DNA from: an uncultured Thiodictyon sp.
GTDB lineage: Bacteria; Pseudomonadota; Gammaproteobacteria; Chromatiales; Chromatiaceae
NCBI RefSeq assembly: GCF_903946935.1
Contig: NZ_CAJAXH010000270.1
Span: 1 to 49,040 of the forward strand
Direction: 5' to 3'
Length of the DNA stretch: 49,040 bases
The stretch's first letter is position 1, and each line of letters starts with the position of its first letter. Positions 21,357 through 29,946 of this stretch are shown here, piece after piece. The notes beneath the pieces were generated by a model. It saw only the letters and a list, made by a program, of their open reading frames with translations, was not told the origin of the DNA and did no database searches. A program made the translations under genes and the position numbers.

Positions 21357-21935
21357 ATGCCTGCATCGGTATGGGTTGTTCGGCTGAATGTGCTTGCATT
21401 GGTCCTGATCTCGACGGCATTAGTGGCGGCCTTTGTCGATCAATTGGTGTTTGGTGAACTGCCGTGCCCCCTGTGCCTACTGCAGCGCGCGGCGCTGGGG
21501 GCTGCCGGATTGGGCTTCCTGCTCAATGTACGCTTTGGCGTCAGACCCTTGCATTATGGCCTGGCGATCATGGCGGCACTGGTCGGGGCGGCCGTGGCCA
21601 TGCGACAGGTCCTGCTGCATATTGCACCCGGCGATCCGGGCTTCGGTAGTCCGCTCTTAGGCCTGCATTATTACACCTGGGCCTTCATCACCTTCGTCGG
21701 GATTATCGTTGGCGTGGCCGTGCTGCTCAGTCTCCCCAACAGTACGGACGGTGCTGCCGCCCGGCGCCGGCACGGCTGGTTGGCCGGCATGGTGCTGGTG
21801 GTGTTCACCTTGCTGATTGCCGCCAACCTGGTCTCGACCTTATTGGAATGCGGCATTTCACAGTGTCCGGATGATCCGGTGGGCTATGAATGGATCGGTA
21901 AGATTTCAGCCTGGCTGAATCGCGGCGGGAGTTGA
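21357..21935 (+). CDS. DsbB-like disulfide bond formation protein
   Basis: A 193-residue inner-membrane protein. ATG 21357 is chosen because GGAG (21348-21351) precedes it by five bases; TTG 21327 and ATG 21339 are in frame upstream. Five hydrophobic segments are visible. After the first is CPLCLLQR, the CxxC-plus-Arg signature of DsbB, which passes electrons to quinone. The second Cys pair of E. coli DsbB (loop between helices 3 and 4) is not in its usual place: that loop reads GDPGFGSPLLGLHYYTW. Two cysteines instead follow the last helix (LLECGISQCPDDP). It is therefore a DsbB-family variant that may use a different second dithiol. It probably works with the small membrane protein just upstream. 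Confidence 0.85.
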   Translation: MPASVWVVRLNVLALVLISTALVAAFVDQLVFGELPCPLCLLQRAALGAAGLGFLLNVRFGVRPLHYGLAIMAALVGAAVAMRQVLLHIAPGDPGFGSPLLGLHYYTWAFITFVGIIVGVAVLLSLPNSTDGAAARRRHGWLAGMVLVVFTLLIAANLVSTLLECGISQCPDDPVGYEWIGKISAWLNRGGS

Positions 21936-22024
21936 TGCAAGGGGGCGCCTTGCTTGCCGGGAAGGGCGAGCAAGGGACGTAGGTCAAAATAGGGCGCCTC
22001 GCTGAGTCGAGCAGACTGCCCCAT

Positions 22025-22273
22025 TCAAGCCAGATTCACCTTCTTGGCGCCCGACTGATCGGTGAACCCAGAAAGAGCAGTTGTCACGCCAAGGCGCCAA
22101 GCTCGCCAAGGCGTTATTCGCTTTGCGCCAGTCACGCGGAGGGTGATCTGGATAGTGGAACTCCCGGCTGTATTTCTTGGCGAGCTTGGCGCCTTGGCGT
22201 GAGCAATTCCCGGGCTTAGGGTGAACGGAACCGCCATCAATACGACGTCGCCGAAGGTGTATGCCACCGTCAT
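22025..22273 (-). pseudogene. MazF/PemK-type toxin, split by a MITE and 3'-truncated
   Basis: The minus-strand start ATG (22273-22271) overlaps the antitoxin stop (GTATGA), a classic TA arrangement. The first 18 codons give MTVAYTFGDVVLMAVPFT, the N-terminus of MazF-like mRNA interferases ('GDVVLV.FPFTDQSG.K'). Then a 152-bp MITE plus a 7-bp duplication intervenes, and the toxin resumes at 22060 as DQSGAKK. Removing the element restores PFTDQSGAKK without a gap. Insert plus duplication is 159 bp, a multiple of three, and has no stop, so a chimeric frame stays open. After Lys-Lys the sequence diverges (VNLA, stop), so about 80 residues of MazF are lost anyway. I consider it inactive. Confidence 0.85.
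22068..22219 (+). mobile_element. MITE-like element, copy 2, with 7-bp target duplication
   Basis: A 152-bp element bounded by exact direct repeats GGTGAAC (22061-22067 and 22220-22226). Perfect 27-bp inverted arms are at 22084-22110 and 22176-22202, identical to those of copies 1 and 3, with imperfect outer ends (CCAGAAAGAG / CGGGCTTAG). It sits inside a MazF-like toxin gene, which fixes both boundaries. It has no coding capacity of its own, so a transposase would have to act in trans. Confidence 0.9.
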
Positions 22274-22470
22274 ACCCGATCGTAAGCAGCGTCTTCGTCA
22301 TTGTCCCATACCGCCGCAAAACTTGCTTCGCCCGCCCTGGCGGCAGCTTGCGTGAGGCGCCGATCGTCCTCGCGCGTGCGTAAGAAATCGGCGAAATCCT
22401 CCGCCTCCGCCAGTCGTTGCGGTGGTAGTTGCCTGATCTTCTCGAGTAACACTTGTTCGGCTACGCTCAT
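22270..22470 (-). CDS. Antitoxin of a MazF-like TA pair (DUF2281/VapB-like)
   Basis: A 66-residue protein from minus-strand ATG 22470 with CAGGAG just upstream. The N-terminus MSVAEQVLLEKIRQLPPQRL and EAEDFADFLRTRE match small antitoxins of the DUF2281-like type ('L..KL..LP....E..DFVEFL'), and the C-terminus (SFAAVWDNDEDAAYD) is the usual acidic 'W.N.ED..YD' toxin-binding tail. Its stop overlaps the start of the MITE-disrupted toxin. The reading frame looks intact, so an antitoxin may still be made without a toxin. Confidence 0.8.
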   Translation of the reverse strand: MSVAEQVLLEKIRQLPPQRLAEAEDFADFLRTREDDRRLTQAAARAGEASFAAVWDNDEDAAYDRV

Positions 22471-22512
22471 CGCTGATGCTCCTGGCGGGGATTAAAAGTT
22501 CGGTCGAGATCG

Positions 22513-22545
22513 GTAGGTTGGGGTTCGTTCCTCACCCCAACCTAC
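22513..22545. repeat. GTAGGTTGGGG palindrome
   Basis: Perfect 11-bp arms GTAGGTTGGGG and CCCCAACCTAC around an 11-base loop (TTCGTTCCTCA). Degenerate relatives are at 331-359 and near 1112-1132. This type of intergenic hairpin is common in proteobacterial genomes. It lies between the antitoxin and the convergent end of the AT-rich gene and could act as a bidirectional terminator, though it has no T-run. Confidence 0.8.
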
Positions 22546-22564
22546 GGCGCTCAATCTTTGCGAA

Positions 22565-23734
22565 TCAATTCTGTTTAGGGAAAATGGCATTAAAGCTCTC
22601 TAGTAAAGAAATTTGGCCCAGTTTGTTTAAGCCGATGCGGAACCGATCATTCCGAGCGGTTGTGTTGCGCAAAACGTCGGAGGGGGAGATGCAGCTTTCT
22701 GACATTTCAGACAATGCTCGCTCGTATATTTGATCGTAACCATCTGAATATCTAAATGAATGGCCAATCTCGCACACGGCATATAAGGCGCTCCACTCTT
22801 CGCGAGACAGAATATCTGAAGATTCTGCTTTTGATGCTATGCGCTTAAGGCGACAAAAAACGTCGGACGTTATTTCTGAAATCGGAATCTCGATGCCAAT
22901 TTTGATAGAAAACTCTCGACTCTTCTGGATAATCGCAATCGCGCGACTAAACGCTCTGTTAGATAAGCTGTATTTTTCCATAAAGCTCTTTTTTGCATTG
23001 ATAAAGGCATCCGAATTCCATTCTGAGCGTGCGGGAAGTAGGTTCGCTAATTCCTCAATTTCAGTTCTCGAAAGTTCTTTGCTAAAGGTGTTGCAATTAT
23101 ACTCAAGGCTAATAAGTTCGCTCTGAATTTCGAACTCTTCAACTAAGTCTGATAGAGCGTTAAAGCGAACTCTAAAGTTTTCAATGTTAATTGTGTGTTG
23201 ACTTTTTAGATGTTCATTTCCTTCTTTGTCGTATGCAAAGCGAAATACTTGGCCATTAGGATCCAATTGGTCGAAGTCCGTAATGAAATCAATTATTGGG
23301 GTTGCTAGTTTTGTTAGACGTCGATCTGTCTTTTTACAATGATCGTAAAATATATCCCAAAGTATTTTAAGGCTATGTTCGCTTGATATGTGTTCGGTTT
23401 GTCCTCGTATACCGGATACAACTAAAATCTGCCCCTTTAGAAAAAGCTCAATGTGGTGTCTAGCGCAAAAACAAATTGGATAGATTAATCCATCAATCAT
23501 AGTGGCCGATTCTTCTCCGGTCACTAAATCACGATAGTTGCCATTGATTGCCGCCGAAAGCAATACGCGTACGGCGTCGGAGAATCCACGCGAATATCCG
23601 TAACGATTATCTGAAAGGCCGGAATTTTCACCGACGCACGCATTTAAGTGAAAATTTTTACCAGAGCTAAATGTTTGATTATGCATATTCTGTAAACGCC
23701 GCAATTTCAAAAATGAAGCAAGGTAGCCAGGCAC
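22565..23734 (-). CDS. Unrecognised AT-rich accessory protein
   Basis: Up to 389 residues; the start is uncertain (GTG 23734, or ATG 23686 giving 373 residues; neither has a good ribosome site). I do not recognise the family with confidence. It looks cytoplasmic, with no signal or membrane segment. Residues about 85-105 contain PICFCARHHIELFLKGQIL, a helix of the 'RH.IEL.LKG' type that I associate with uncharacterised helical proteins of accessory regions; no HEPN Rx4-6H active site is evident. Codon use is strikingly AT-rich (Ile, Asn, Lys, Ser, many A/T third positions) against GC-rich neighbours, so it was probably acquired recently. It lies between two damaged TA loci; a defence role is only a guess. 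Confidence 0.6.
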   Translation of the reverse strand: MPGYLASFLKLRRLQNMHNQTFSSGKNFHLNACVGENSGLSDNRYGYSRGFSDAVRVLLSAAINGNYRDLVTGEESATMIDGLIYPICFCARHHIELFLKGQILVVSGIRGQTEHISSEHSLKILWDIFYDHCKKTDRRLTKLATPIIDFITDFDQLDPNGQVFRFAYDKEGNEHLKSQHTINIENFRVRFNALSDLVEEFEIQSELISLEYNCNTFSKELSRTEIEELANLLPARSEWNSDAFINAKKSFMEKYSLSNRAFSRAIAIIQKSREFSIKIGIEIPISEITSDVFCRLKRIASKAESSDILSREEWSALYAVCEIGHSFRYSDGYDQIYERALSEMSESCISPSDVLRNTTARNDRFRIGLNKLGQISLLESFNAIFPKQN

Positions 23735-23789
23735 GAGTGTTTAGGAGCGCCAGATAAGCAAAATACACTCTAGTTAAGGCATTTTTTCG

Positions 23790-24179
23790 CTACTGCTCCA
23801 ATGCTTGCGATGCCGCCCGGGCCAGAAAGCCCGATCGGCTCAGGTGATGTGCCTTTGCGTAGTCATCGATGCGCCGTACCAAGGACTCGGGTAGTGAGAT
23901 ATTGAGCCGGATTGCCTTGGGATTCAGTCTTGCAAGGTCGATATCCACCAGTAGCCAGACACCCCCTTCATACTCTGAGCGCGTCGCCACTTCCTCCAAC
24001 GGAGTCGGCGGCGGGATGACCAGGTCCTCACCTTCGCAATAGACCTCGATCGCTTCTTGGAGCTGGGCCGGCAGTGCCTCCCAATCATCTGCCGCCGAAA
24101 AGCATCCGGGGAAATCAGGGATCGTCACCCCATGCGCGTGTTGTGCGTCGCCCAGATGGATGTAGACGGGATACAACAT
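23790..24179 (-). CDS. hicB: HicB-family antitoxin, without HicA
   Basis: A 129-residue protein from ATG 24179 (MLYPVYIHLGD); upstream in-frame codons run into a palindromic repeat and are not counted. The HicB fold is evident: GVTIPDFPGCFSAADDWEAL, then LQEAIEVYCEGEDLVIPPP, with a C-terminal ribbon-helix-helix (LNISLPESLVRRIDDYAK, SRSGFLARAASQAL) for operator binding and autoregulation. HicA, a small dsRBD-fold RNase toxin usually encoded next to it, is absent: upstream is the palindrome at 24226, and downstream 23735-23789 is too short. It may be an orphan regulator or the remains of a TA pair. Confidence 0.85.
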   Translation of the reverse strand: MLYPVYIHLGDAQHAHGVTIPDFPGCFSAADDWEALPAQLQEAIEVYCEGEDLVIPPPTPLEEVATRSEYEGGVWLLVDIDLARLNPKAIRLNISLPESLVRRIDDYAKAHHLSRSGFLARAASQALEQ

Positions 24180-24225
24180 TTTGCATAACTCCGGTCGCCT
24201 CGGGGCGCACAGCGCCCAACACATG

Positions 24226-24251
24226 CGTGACACCGCTGGAGCGGTGTCACG
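24226..24251. repeat. CGTGACACCGCT palindrome, copy C
   Basis: CGTGACACCGCT-GG-AGCGGTGTCACG, almost identical to copy A, including the left flank 'GGGGCGCACAGCGCCCAACACATG'. It separates hicB from fabI, both on the minus strand, and lies 24 bases beyond the fabI stop. Confidence 0.9.
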
Positions 24252-24274
24252 AGAGGATCAACGCCCCTTGCGAC

Positions 24275-25051
24275 CTACCCCAGGCCCAGAATGTTGAACC
24301 CGGTATCGACGTACAGCACATCCCCGGTGATACCGCTGGCCAAATCCGAGCACAGGAAGGCGGCGGCGTTACCCACCTCTTCGGTGGTCACGGTGCGCCG
24401 CAGCGGGGTGTGTTTCTCCACCTGATTGAGCATGGCGCGAAAGTGGGAGATGCCGGCCGCGGCCAGGGTGTAGATGGGTCCGGCGGAAATGGCGTTGACG
24501 CGGGTGCCGTGCGGGCCGAGTGAGGCCGCCAGATAGCGGACATTGGCCTCCAGGCTGGCCTTGGCGAGCCCCATCACGTTGTAGTTGGGTACGGCCCGCT
24601 GGGCGCCGAGGAAGCTCATGGTGAGCAGCGAGCCGTTGCGGCCCTCCATCAAATGCCGGCTGGCCTTGGCCAGGGCAGAGAAGCTGTAGGAGGAGATCTC
24701 GTGGGCCGTGTTGAAGCCCTCGCGGGTCAGGGCGTCCACATAGTCCCCTTCCAGTTCGTACTTGGGGGCATAGGCGATGGCGTGGACGATGGCGTCCAGC
24801 CCATCCCAGCGTTCCTCCAGGGCGGCAAAGCAGTGGGCAATCTGCCGGTCGCTGCCGACGTCCAAGGGCAGGGCGATATCGGAGCCCAACTGGGAGGCAA
24901 ACTCCTCCACCCGCGGCTTGAGCTTGTCGTTCTGGTAGGTCAGCGCGATCTGGGCGCCCTCCCGGTGCATGGCGGTGGCACAGCCCCAGGCGATGGAGCG
25001 GTTGCTGGCCACGCCGGTGATCAGGATGCGCTTGTCTTGTAGGAAGCCCAT
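24275..25051 (-). CDS. fabI: Enoyl-[acyl-carrier-protein] reductase (NADH)
   Basis: A 258-residue enzyme from ATG 25051 ([20 protein letters not shown]). It catalyses the last step of each fatty-acid elongation cycle in the cytoplasm. The FabI version of the short-chain dehydrogenase fold is clear: [11 protein letters not shown] for [31 protein letters not shown] with the catalytic Tyr-x6-Lys (Tyr in NYNVMGLAK), [13 protein letters not shown], and a final [12 protein letters not shown]. Length is normal (about 260). The divergent spacer to the peptide-binding lipoprotein gene (25052-25256) should carry both promoters; I see no certain boxes. Confidence 0.97.
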   Translation of the reverse strand: MGFLQDKRILITGVASNRSIAWGCATAMHREGAQIALTYQNDKLKPRVEEFASQLGSDIALPLDVGSDRQIAHCFAALEERWDGLDAIVHAIAYAPKYELEGDYVDALTREGFNTAHEISSYSFSALAKASRHLMEGRNGSLLTMSFLGAQRAVPNYNVMGLAKASLEANVRYLAASLGPHGTRVNAISAGPIYTLAAAGISHFRAMLNQVEKHTPLRRTVTTEEVGNAAAFLCSDLASGITGDVLYVDTGFNILGLG

Positions 25052-25256
25052 GGGTCGTCGTTGCTCCGTGGTGGTGGTCGGTGAGTGTCGGGCGCAGGGT
25101 GTGTGCTGGTGGGGCGCGGTGCGGCTTTCGGCGGCGCCGTGTCCCGTGCGATCATGGCACCCTATGGGAACCCATAACACTACCGAAACTTGTCGGCCGG
25201 TGCCAGCCTGCCCCGCGGCAGGTGGGCCACGGGCGCTTGGCGGCCGCTCGGCGCGG

Positions 25257-27413
25257 ATGCGCGTGGGCGCGGCACTGCTCGCACTGTCCTTGGCGTTGCC
25301 GCTCGCCGGCTGCGGCAAGGCCCCCTGGAATGACCCCTACCCCGCGGGCGAGGGGTTGACCAACACACTCTATGCCTCCTTCAGCGAGCGCCCCAAGCAC
25401 TTGGACCCGGTGCGCTCCTACTCCGCCGACGAGTATGCCTTTCTCGCCCAGGTCTACGAGCCCCCGCTCCAGTACCAGTTGTTGCTGCGGCCCTACCAAC
25501 TGGCCCCCCTGTCCGCCACGCAGGTGCCGGTCGCACACTTTATCGACGCCCAGGGCCAGGCCCTGCCGGATACGGCCCCGGCCGAGCAGATCGCCTACAG
25601 CGACTACCTGATCCACGTCCGCCCGGGGGTGCGCTTCCAGCCACACCCGGCCTTCGCCCGCGACGGCTCGGGCGCGCCGCGCTACCACCGACTGACCGCG
25701 TCAGACCTGCGCGGCATCAACCGCCTGGCCGATTTCCCCGACACCGGCACCCGCGAGCTCACCGCGGCTGACTTTGCACACCAGATCAAGCGTCTGGCCG
25801 CGCCCTGGCTGCACTCGCCGATTGCCGGGGTGATGCAGGAGCATATCCTGGGTTTCAGGGAACTGGGCGAGCGGCTCGCGGCGGCGGACACGCTGGACCC
25901 GGTCGCGCGCGTCCAGGCCCTGCGCGAGGCGCGCCTTGACGGGGTGGAGGTGGTCGATCCGTTGACCTTGCGCATCCGTGTCATCGGCAAATACCCACAG
26001 TTTGTCTACTGGCTCGCCATGCCATTCTTTGCCCCCATGCCCTGGGAGGCGGAATTGTTCTACGCCCAGCCCGGCATGCAGGAGCGCAACATCGTGCTCG
26101 ACTGGTATCCGGTCGGCACCGGCCCCTTCATGCTGACCGAGAACAACCCCAACCTGCGGATGGTGCTGTCACGCAACCCCAACTTCTGGGGCGAGACCTT
26201 CCCCACCCAGGGGATGCCGGGGGACGCCGCGGCCGGGTTGCTCAAGGACGCCGGCCGGCCCATGCCCTTCGTCGACCGGGCCATCTACAGCCTGGAAAAG
26301 GAGGATATCCCGCGCTGGAACAAGTTCGTCCAGGGCTATTACGACTCGTCCGGCATCTCCTCCGACGCCTTCGATCAGGCGGTGCGCATCGGCGGCGACG
26401 GCGGCCCCAGCCTCACCGATGAGATGAAGTCCAGGGGTATCGCGCTGCTGACCTCGGTGGAGACCTCGATCTCTTACCTGGGTTTCAATATGCTGGACCC
26501 AGTGGTGGGCGGCTATACGGAGCAGGCACGGCTGCTGCGCCGCGCGATCTCGATTGCGGTGGACTATGAGGAATTCGTCTCCATCTTCGCCAACGGCCGC
26601 GGACTGATCGCCCAGGGGCCGTTGCCGCCCGGGATCAGCGGTTATCGCGAGGGTGAGGGCGGGATCAACCCCTATGTCTATCAATGGCAAGACGGCCGCC
26701 CGGTACGCCGCGGGATTGAGGAGGCACGCGCCCTGATGGCGCAGGCCGGATACCCCGGCGGGCGCGATGCCAAGACCGGCCGCGCACTCAGTATCAATTA
26801 TGAGGCGGTGGCCACCGGGCCAGATGACAAGTCGCGGCTCGCCTGGATGCGCAAGCAGTTCGATAAGCTGGGCATCGAGCTCGTCATCCGCTCCACCGAC
26901 TACAACCGCTTCCAGGAAAAGATGCAGAACGGGACCGGCCAGGTCTATATGTGGGGCTGGAACGCGGACTATCCGGACCCGGAGAACTTCCTCTTTCTGC
27001 TCTACGGGCCAAACAGCAAGGCGGAGCACCAGGGCGAGAATGCATCCAACTACGACAACCCCGAATTCAACGCGCTCTTCGATCGGATGAAATATATGGA
27101 GGATGGCCCCGCACGCCAGGCGGTGGTGGACCAGATGATGGCAATCGCCCGCCGCGACGCCCCCTGGCTCTGGGGCTTTTATCCCAAGGGATTCAGTCTA
27201 CATCACCAGTGGCTATTCAATGCCAACCCCAACAAGATGGCCAATAACACGCTGAAATACCGACGGGTCGATCCGGTGCTGCGGGATCGTCTACGCCGCG
27301 AGTGGAATCCGCCCATCCTCTGGCCGCTCTGGGGGCTCCTGGGGCTCGGCCTCGTCCTGGTGCTGCCGGCCCTCTGGATGGTGCGGCGGCGCGAACGCAG
27401 TACCGCACTATGA
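25257..27413 (+). CDS. Peptide ABC transporter substrate-binding lipoprotein (SBP_bac_5), C-terminally anchored
   Basis: A 718-residue protein. ATG 25257 is chosen because it gives [19 protein letters not shown], a lipoprotein signal with lipobox LAGC; ATG 25164 in frame would put a poor leader ahead of it. The body is an SBP_bac_5 (OppA/YejA-like) domain: [47 protein letters not shown] and [20 protein letters not shown], ending with [15 protein letters not shown] and [14 protein letters not shown]. Unusually, the C-terminus carries a membrane helix ([20 protein letters not shown]) followed by RRRER, so both ends may be membrane-attached. The stop overlaps the first permease (ATGA). Confidence 0.92.
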   Translation: MRVGAALLALSLALPLAGCGKAPWNDPYPAGEGLTNTLYASFSERPKHLDPVRSYSADEYAFLAQVYEPPLQYQLLLRPYQLAPLSATQVPVAHFIDAQGQALPDTAPAEQIAYSDYLIHVRPGVRFQPHPAFARDGSGAPRYHRLTASDLRGINRLADFPDTGTRELTAADFAHQIKRLAAPWLHSPIAGVMQEHILGFRELGERLAAADTLDPVARVQALREARLDGVEVVDPLTLRIRVIGKYPQFVYWLAMPFFAPMPWEAELFYAQPGMQERNIVLDWYPVGTGPFMLTENNPNLRMVLSRNPNFWGETFPTQGMPGDAAAGLLKDAGRPMPFVDRAIYSLEKEDIPRWNKFVQGYYDSSGISSDAFDQAVRIGGDGGPSLTDEMKSRGIALLTSVETSISYLGFNMLDPVVGGYTEQARLLRRAISIAVDYEEFVSIFANGRGLIAQGPLPPGISGYREGEGGINPYVYQWQDGRPVRRGIEEARALMAQAGYPGGRDAKTGRALSINYEAVATGPDDKSRLAWMRKQFDKLGIELVIRSTDYNRFQEKMQNGTGQVYMWGWNADYPDPENFLFLLYGPNSKAEHQGENASNYDNPEFNALFDRMKYMEDGPARQAVVDQMMAIARRDAPWLWGFYPKGFSLHHQWLFNANPNKMANNTLKYRRVDPVLRDRLRREWNPPILWPLWGLLGLGLVLVLPALWMVRRRERSTAL

Positions 27414-28387
27414 CCGCCTATATCCTGCGCCGCTTGCTCTATGCCATCCCGATCCTGATCGGGGTGAACCTACTGACCTTTGTCCTGTTTTTCGTCCTCA
27501 ACACGCCCGATGAGATGGCGCGGATGCAACTGGGCGAGAAGCGGGTGACAGCGGCGGCCATCGCCAATTGGAAGCGCGAGCACGGTTATGACCAACCCCT
27601 GCTCTTCAACGAGGCGGCGCCGGGCCTCGCCAAGGTCACTCAAACCATCTTCTTTCAGCGTTCGGTCAAGCTCTTCGCCTTCGATTTCGGTTCGTCGGAC
27701 AACGGGCGCGCCATCGGCTATGACATCTCGCAGCGCATGTGGCCGAGCCTGGCGATTGCGGTCCCGGTGCTGCTGGTGGGGCTGGCGCTGAACGTCAGCC
27801 TGGCCCTCTTTATCGTTTTCTTTCGCGCCACCTATCTGGACCTGGGGGCGGTGGTGCTGCTGGTGGCGATGATGTCGATCTCCGGGCTCTTCTATATCAT
27901 CGGCGGCCAGTTCCTGCTGAGTAAGTTGTTCCATCTGGTGCCCATCTCCGGCTACGACACCGGCTGGAACGCGTGGAAGTTCCTCATCCTGCCGGTCATC
28001 GTCGGGTTCATCGGCGGGGTGGGCTCCGGGGCGCGCTGGTATCGCACGCTCTTCCTGGAGGAGGTCTCCAAGGACTATGTGCGCACCGCCCGCGCCAAGG
28101 GCCTCACCGAGCGGCGGGTGCTGTTCCGTCATATACTGGGTAATGCCCTGATTCCGATACTCACCGGGGTGGTGGTGGTGCTGCCGCTGCTCTTCATGGG
28201 CAGCCTGATCACCGAATCCTTCTTCGGCATCCCGGGGCTGGGCAGCTATACCATCGACGCCATCAGCAATCAGGACTTCGCCATCGTGCGGGCCATGGTC
28301 TTCCTGGGTGCGGTGCTCTATATCCTGGGACTGATCCTGACCGATATCTCCTATACCTTGGTCGATCCACGGGTGCGGTTGCAATAA
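27410..28387 (+). CDS. Peptide ABC transporter permease (YejB/OppB-like)
   Basis: A 325-residue inner-membrane protein from ATG 27410, overlapping the substrate-binding gene stop by four bases. [20 protein letters not shown] is the standard OppB/DppB opening. The ATPase-coupling loop is present: YVRTARAKGLTERRVLFRHI, close to the 'YIRTARAKGL' EAA motif. About six hydrophobic helices follow the family plan, ending SYTLVDPRVRL. With the next gene it forms the translocation channel. The stop shares its last base with the next start (TAATG). Confidence 0.94.
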   Translation: MTAYILRRLLYAIPILIGVNLLTFVLFFVLNTPDEMARMQLGEKRVTAAAIANWKREHGYDQPLLFNEAAPGLAKVTQTIFFQRSVKLFAFDFGSSDNGRAIGYDISQRMWPSLAIAVPVLLVGLALNVSLALFIVFFRATYLDLGAVVLLVAMMSISGLFYIIGGQFLLSKLFHLVPISGYDTGWNAWKFLILPVIVGFIGGVGSGARWYRTLFLEEVSKDYVRTARAKGLTERRVLFRHILGNALIPILTGVVVVLPLLFMGSLITESFFGIPGLGSYTIDAISNQDFAIVRAMVFLGAVLYILGLILTDISYTLVDPRVRLQ

Positions 28388-29802
28388 TGCCCGTCATGCC
28401 AGTCATCCTCTGGACCGACGCACTGGTCTTCCTGCTGCTGGCCATTGGCCTCGGCTTCGCGCTCTATGCCTCCCGCCATGAACACCTGCGCGCCCCCTGG
28501 CGGCGGGTCGCCCGCTCACGGGTCGGCATGTGTACCCTGGTGGTCTTGGCCTGCTATTGCCTGATCGGGGTCCTGGATACCATCCATTTTCGCCTCCCGC
28601 TCGCCGACCAAGTCAGTCAGCCCGCCGGGCGCCAATTCGGCCCAGAGGTCTTGAGCCTACTCGACGCCTGGGCCACCCCCTTGCGGCAACGCCAGGAGAA
28701 GACCTACTCGGCGCCCTTCGCCACTCACCTGTTCGTCAAGGAGGCCATTACCCAACCGGACGGCAGCGTGATCCGGGACTACCCGCCACTGCGATACGGC
28801 GGACAACACCTGAAGGACCCGAGCCAACGGGGGTGGGACATCGTTGCCACCGCGTTGCGGGGGCTGATCGGAGGCTTGGCGGTCTGGGGGTCGATCGTGG
28901 CGGCGATCCTCTGGCGCAAGGCGCGGCGACGGGGGTTGACCCTGTCGGTCATGTTCGCGCAGGCCCGCGCCGCTCGCACCGAGGTGCCCTGGCGCACCGT
29001 CCTCGGAACCTTGGCGGCGATGCTGGTACTCGGTTTCGTTGCGGGTACACTGGCGCTCAAGTATCACATTTTGGGCACCGACAAGGTCGGCGAGGACGTT
29101 TTCTTCCAGGCGCTCAAATCCATCCGTACCGGGCTGGTCATCGGCACACTCACTACCCTGGTCATGCTGCCGGCGGCGGTCCTGCTGGGAATCATGGCGG
29201 GCTATTTCCGGGGCTGGGTGGACGACATCATCCAATATCTCTACACCACACTGAATGCGATCCCCGGGGTGTTGCTGATCGCCGCCGCCATCTTGATGCT
29301 CCAGGTCTATATGGCGAATCATGCCGAGGCCTTCGAGAGCCTGGTGCAGCGGGCCGACCTGCGGCTGCTGTTCCTGTGCCTGATTCTCGGTGTGACCAGT
29401 TGGACCGGGCTCTGCCGGCTCCTGCGTGGGGAGGCGCTGAAGCTGCGGGAGGCAGACTATGTCCAGGCCAGTGTGGCCCTGGGTGTCGGCCATTTCGCCA
29501 TCCTGGGGCGGCACATCCTCCCCAATGTGCTGCACATCGTCATGATCACCCTGGTGCTGGACTTCAGCGGTCTGGTGCTGGCCGAGGCGGTGCTGTCCTA
29601 TGTCAACATCGGCGTCGACCCGACCATGAACAGTTGGGGTAACATGATCAACAGCGCCCGCCTGGAATTGGCCCGTGACCCGGTGGTGTGGTGGTCACTG
29701 GCCGCCGCCTTCCTCTTCATGTTCACCCTGGTCCTGGCCGCCAACCTGTTCGCCGACGTGGTCCGCGACGCCTTCGATCCGCGGCTGCGGGGGGCGCGTT
29801 AA
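28387..29802 (+). CDS. Peptide ABC transporter permease (YejE/OppC-like), extended
   Basis: A 471-residue inner-membrane protein. The C-terminal half is a normal OppC-type permease: GTDKVGEDVFFQALKSIRTG, an ADYVQASVALGVGHFAILGRHIL coupling loop, and SYVNIGVDPTMNSWGNMIN near the end. The N-terminal half is longer than in OppC, with a membrane helix (about 9-28), a second one (about 47-64), an approximately 100-residue probably periplasmic segment (HLFVKEAITQPDGS, LRYGGQHLKDP) and further helices, like YejE. No ATPase gene follows; the operon ends at 29802, so the energy-coupling subunit (YejF/OppDF) must be encoded elsewhere or be lost. Confidence 0.92.
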   Translation: MPVMPVILWTDALVFLLLAIGLGFALYASRHEHLRAPWRRVARSRVGMCTLVVLACYCLIGVLDTIHFRLPLADQVSQPAGRQFGPEVLSLLDAWATPLRQRQEKTYSAPFATHLFVKEAITQPDGSVIRDYPPLRYGGQHLKDPSQRGWDIVATALRGLIGGLAVWGSIVAAILWRKARRRGLTLSVMFAQARAARTEVPWRTVLGTLAAMLVLGFVAGTLALKYHILGTDKVGEDVFFQALKSIRTGLVIGTLTTLVMLPAAVLLGIMAGYFRGWVDDIIQYLYTTLNAIPGVLLIAAAILMLQVYMANHAEAFESLVQRADLRLLFLCLILGVTSWTGLCRLLRGEALKLREADYVQASVALGVGHFAILGRHILPNVLHIVMITLVLDFSGLVLAEAVLSYVNIGVDPTMNSWGNMINSARLELARDPVVWWSLAAAFLFMFTLVLAANLFADVVRDAFDPRLRGAR

Positions 29803-29810
29803 TACTTGTT

Positions 29811-29880
29811 CTCTCACGGAGACACGGAGACACGGAGACACGGAGAAGAAGACCTTTGTGCCTTTGTGTCTTCGTGAGAG
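29811..29880. repeat. Inverted repeat with internal GGAGACAC tandem
   Basis: CTCTCACGGAGACAC at the left and GTGTCTTCGTGAGAG at the right pair at 14 of 15 positions. The left arm runs into three tandem GGAGACAC units. This is a common type of dispersed intergenic hairpin element. It fills most of the spacer between the transporter operon and the TA pair, where an ATPase gene would be expected. Confidence 0.85.
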
Positions 29881-29946
29881 ATTTCTGAGGTCGCCGCTGG
29901 CCGGAGCGATGATCGACACCCCCCCCGCATAACTAATGAGCAGCCA

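Noticed and set aside
29817-29847. GGAGACAC tandem units as the start of a CRISPR array.
   Set aside because: Only three contiguous 8-bp units without spacers, and they belong to the arm of an inverted repeat.
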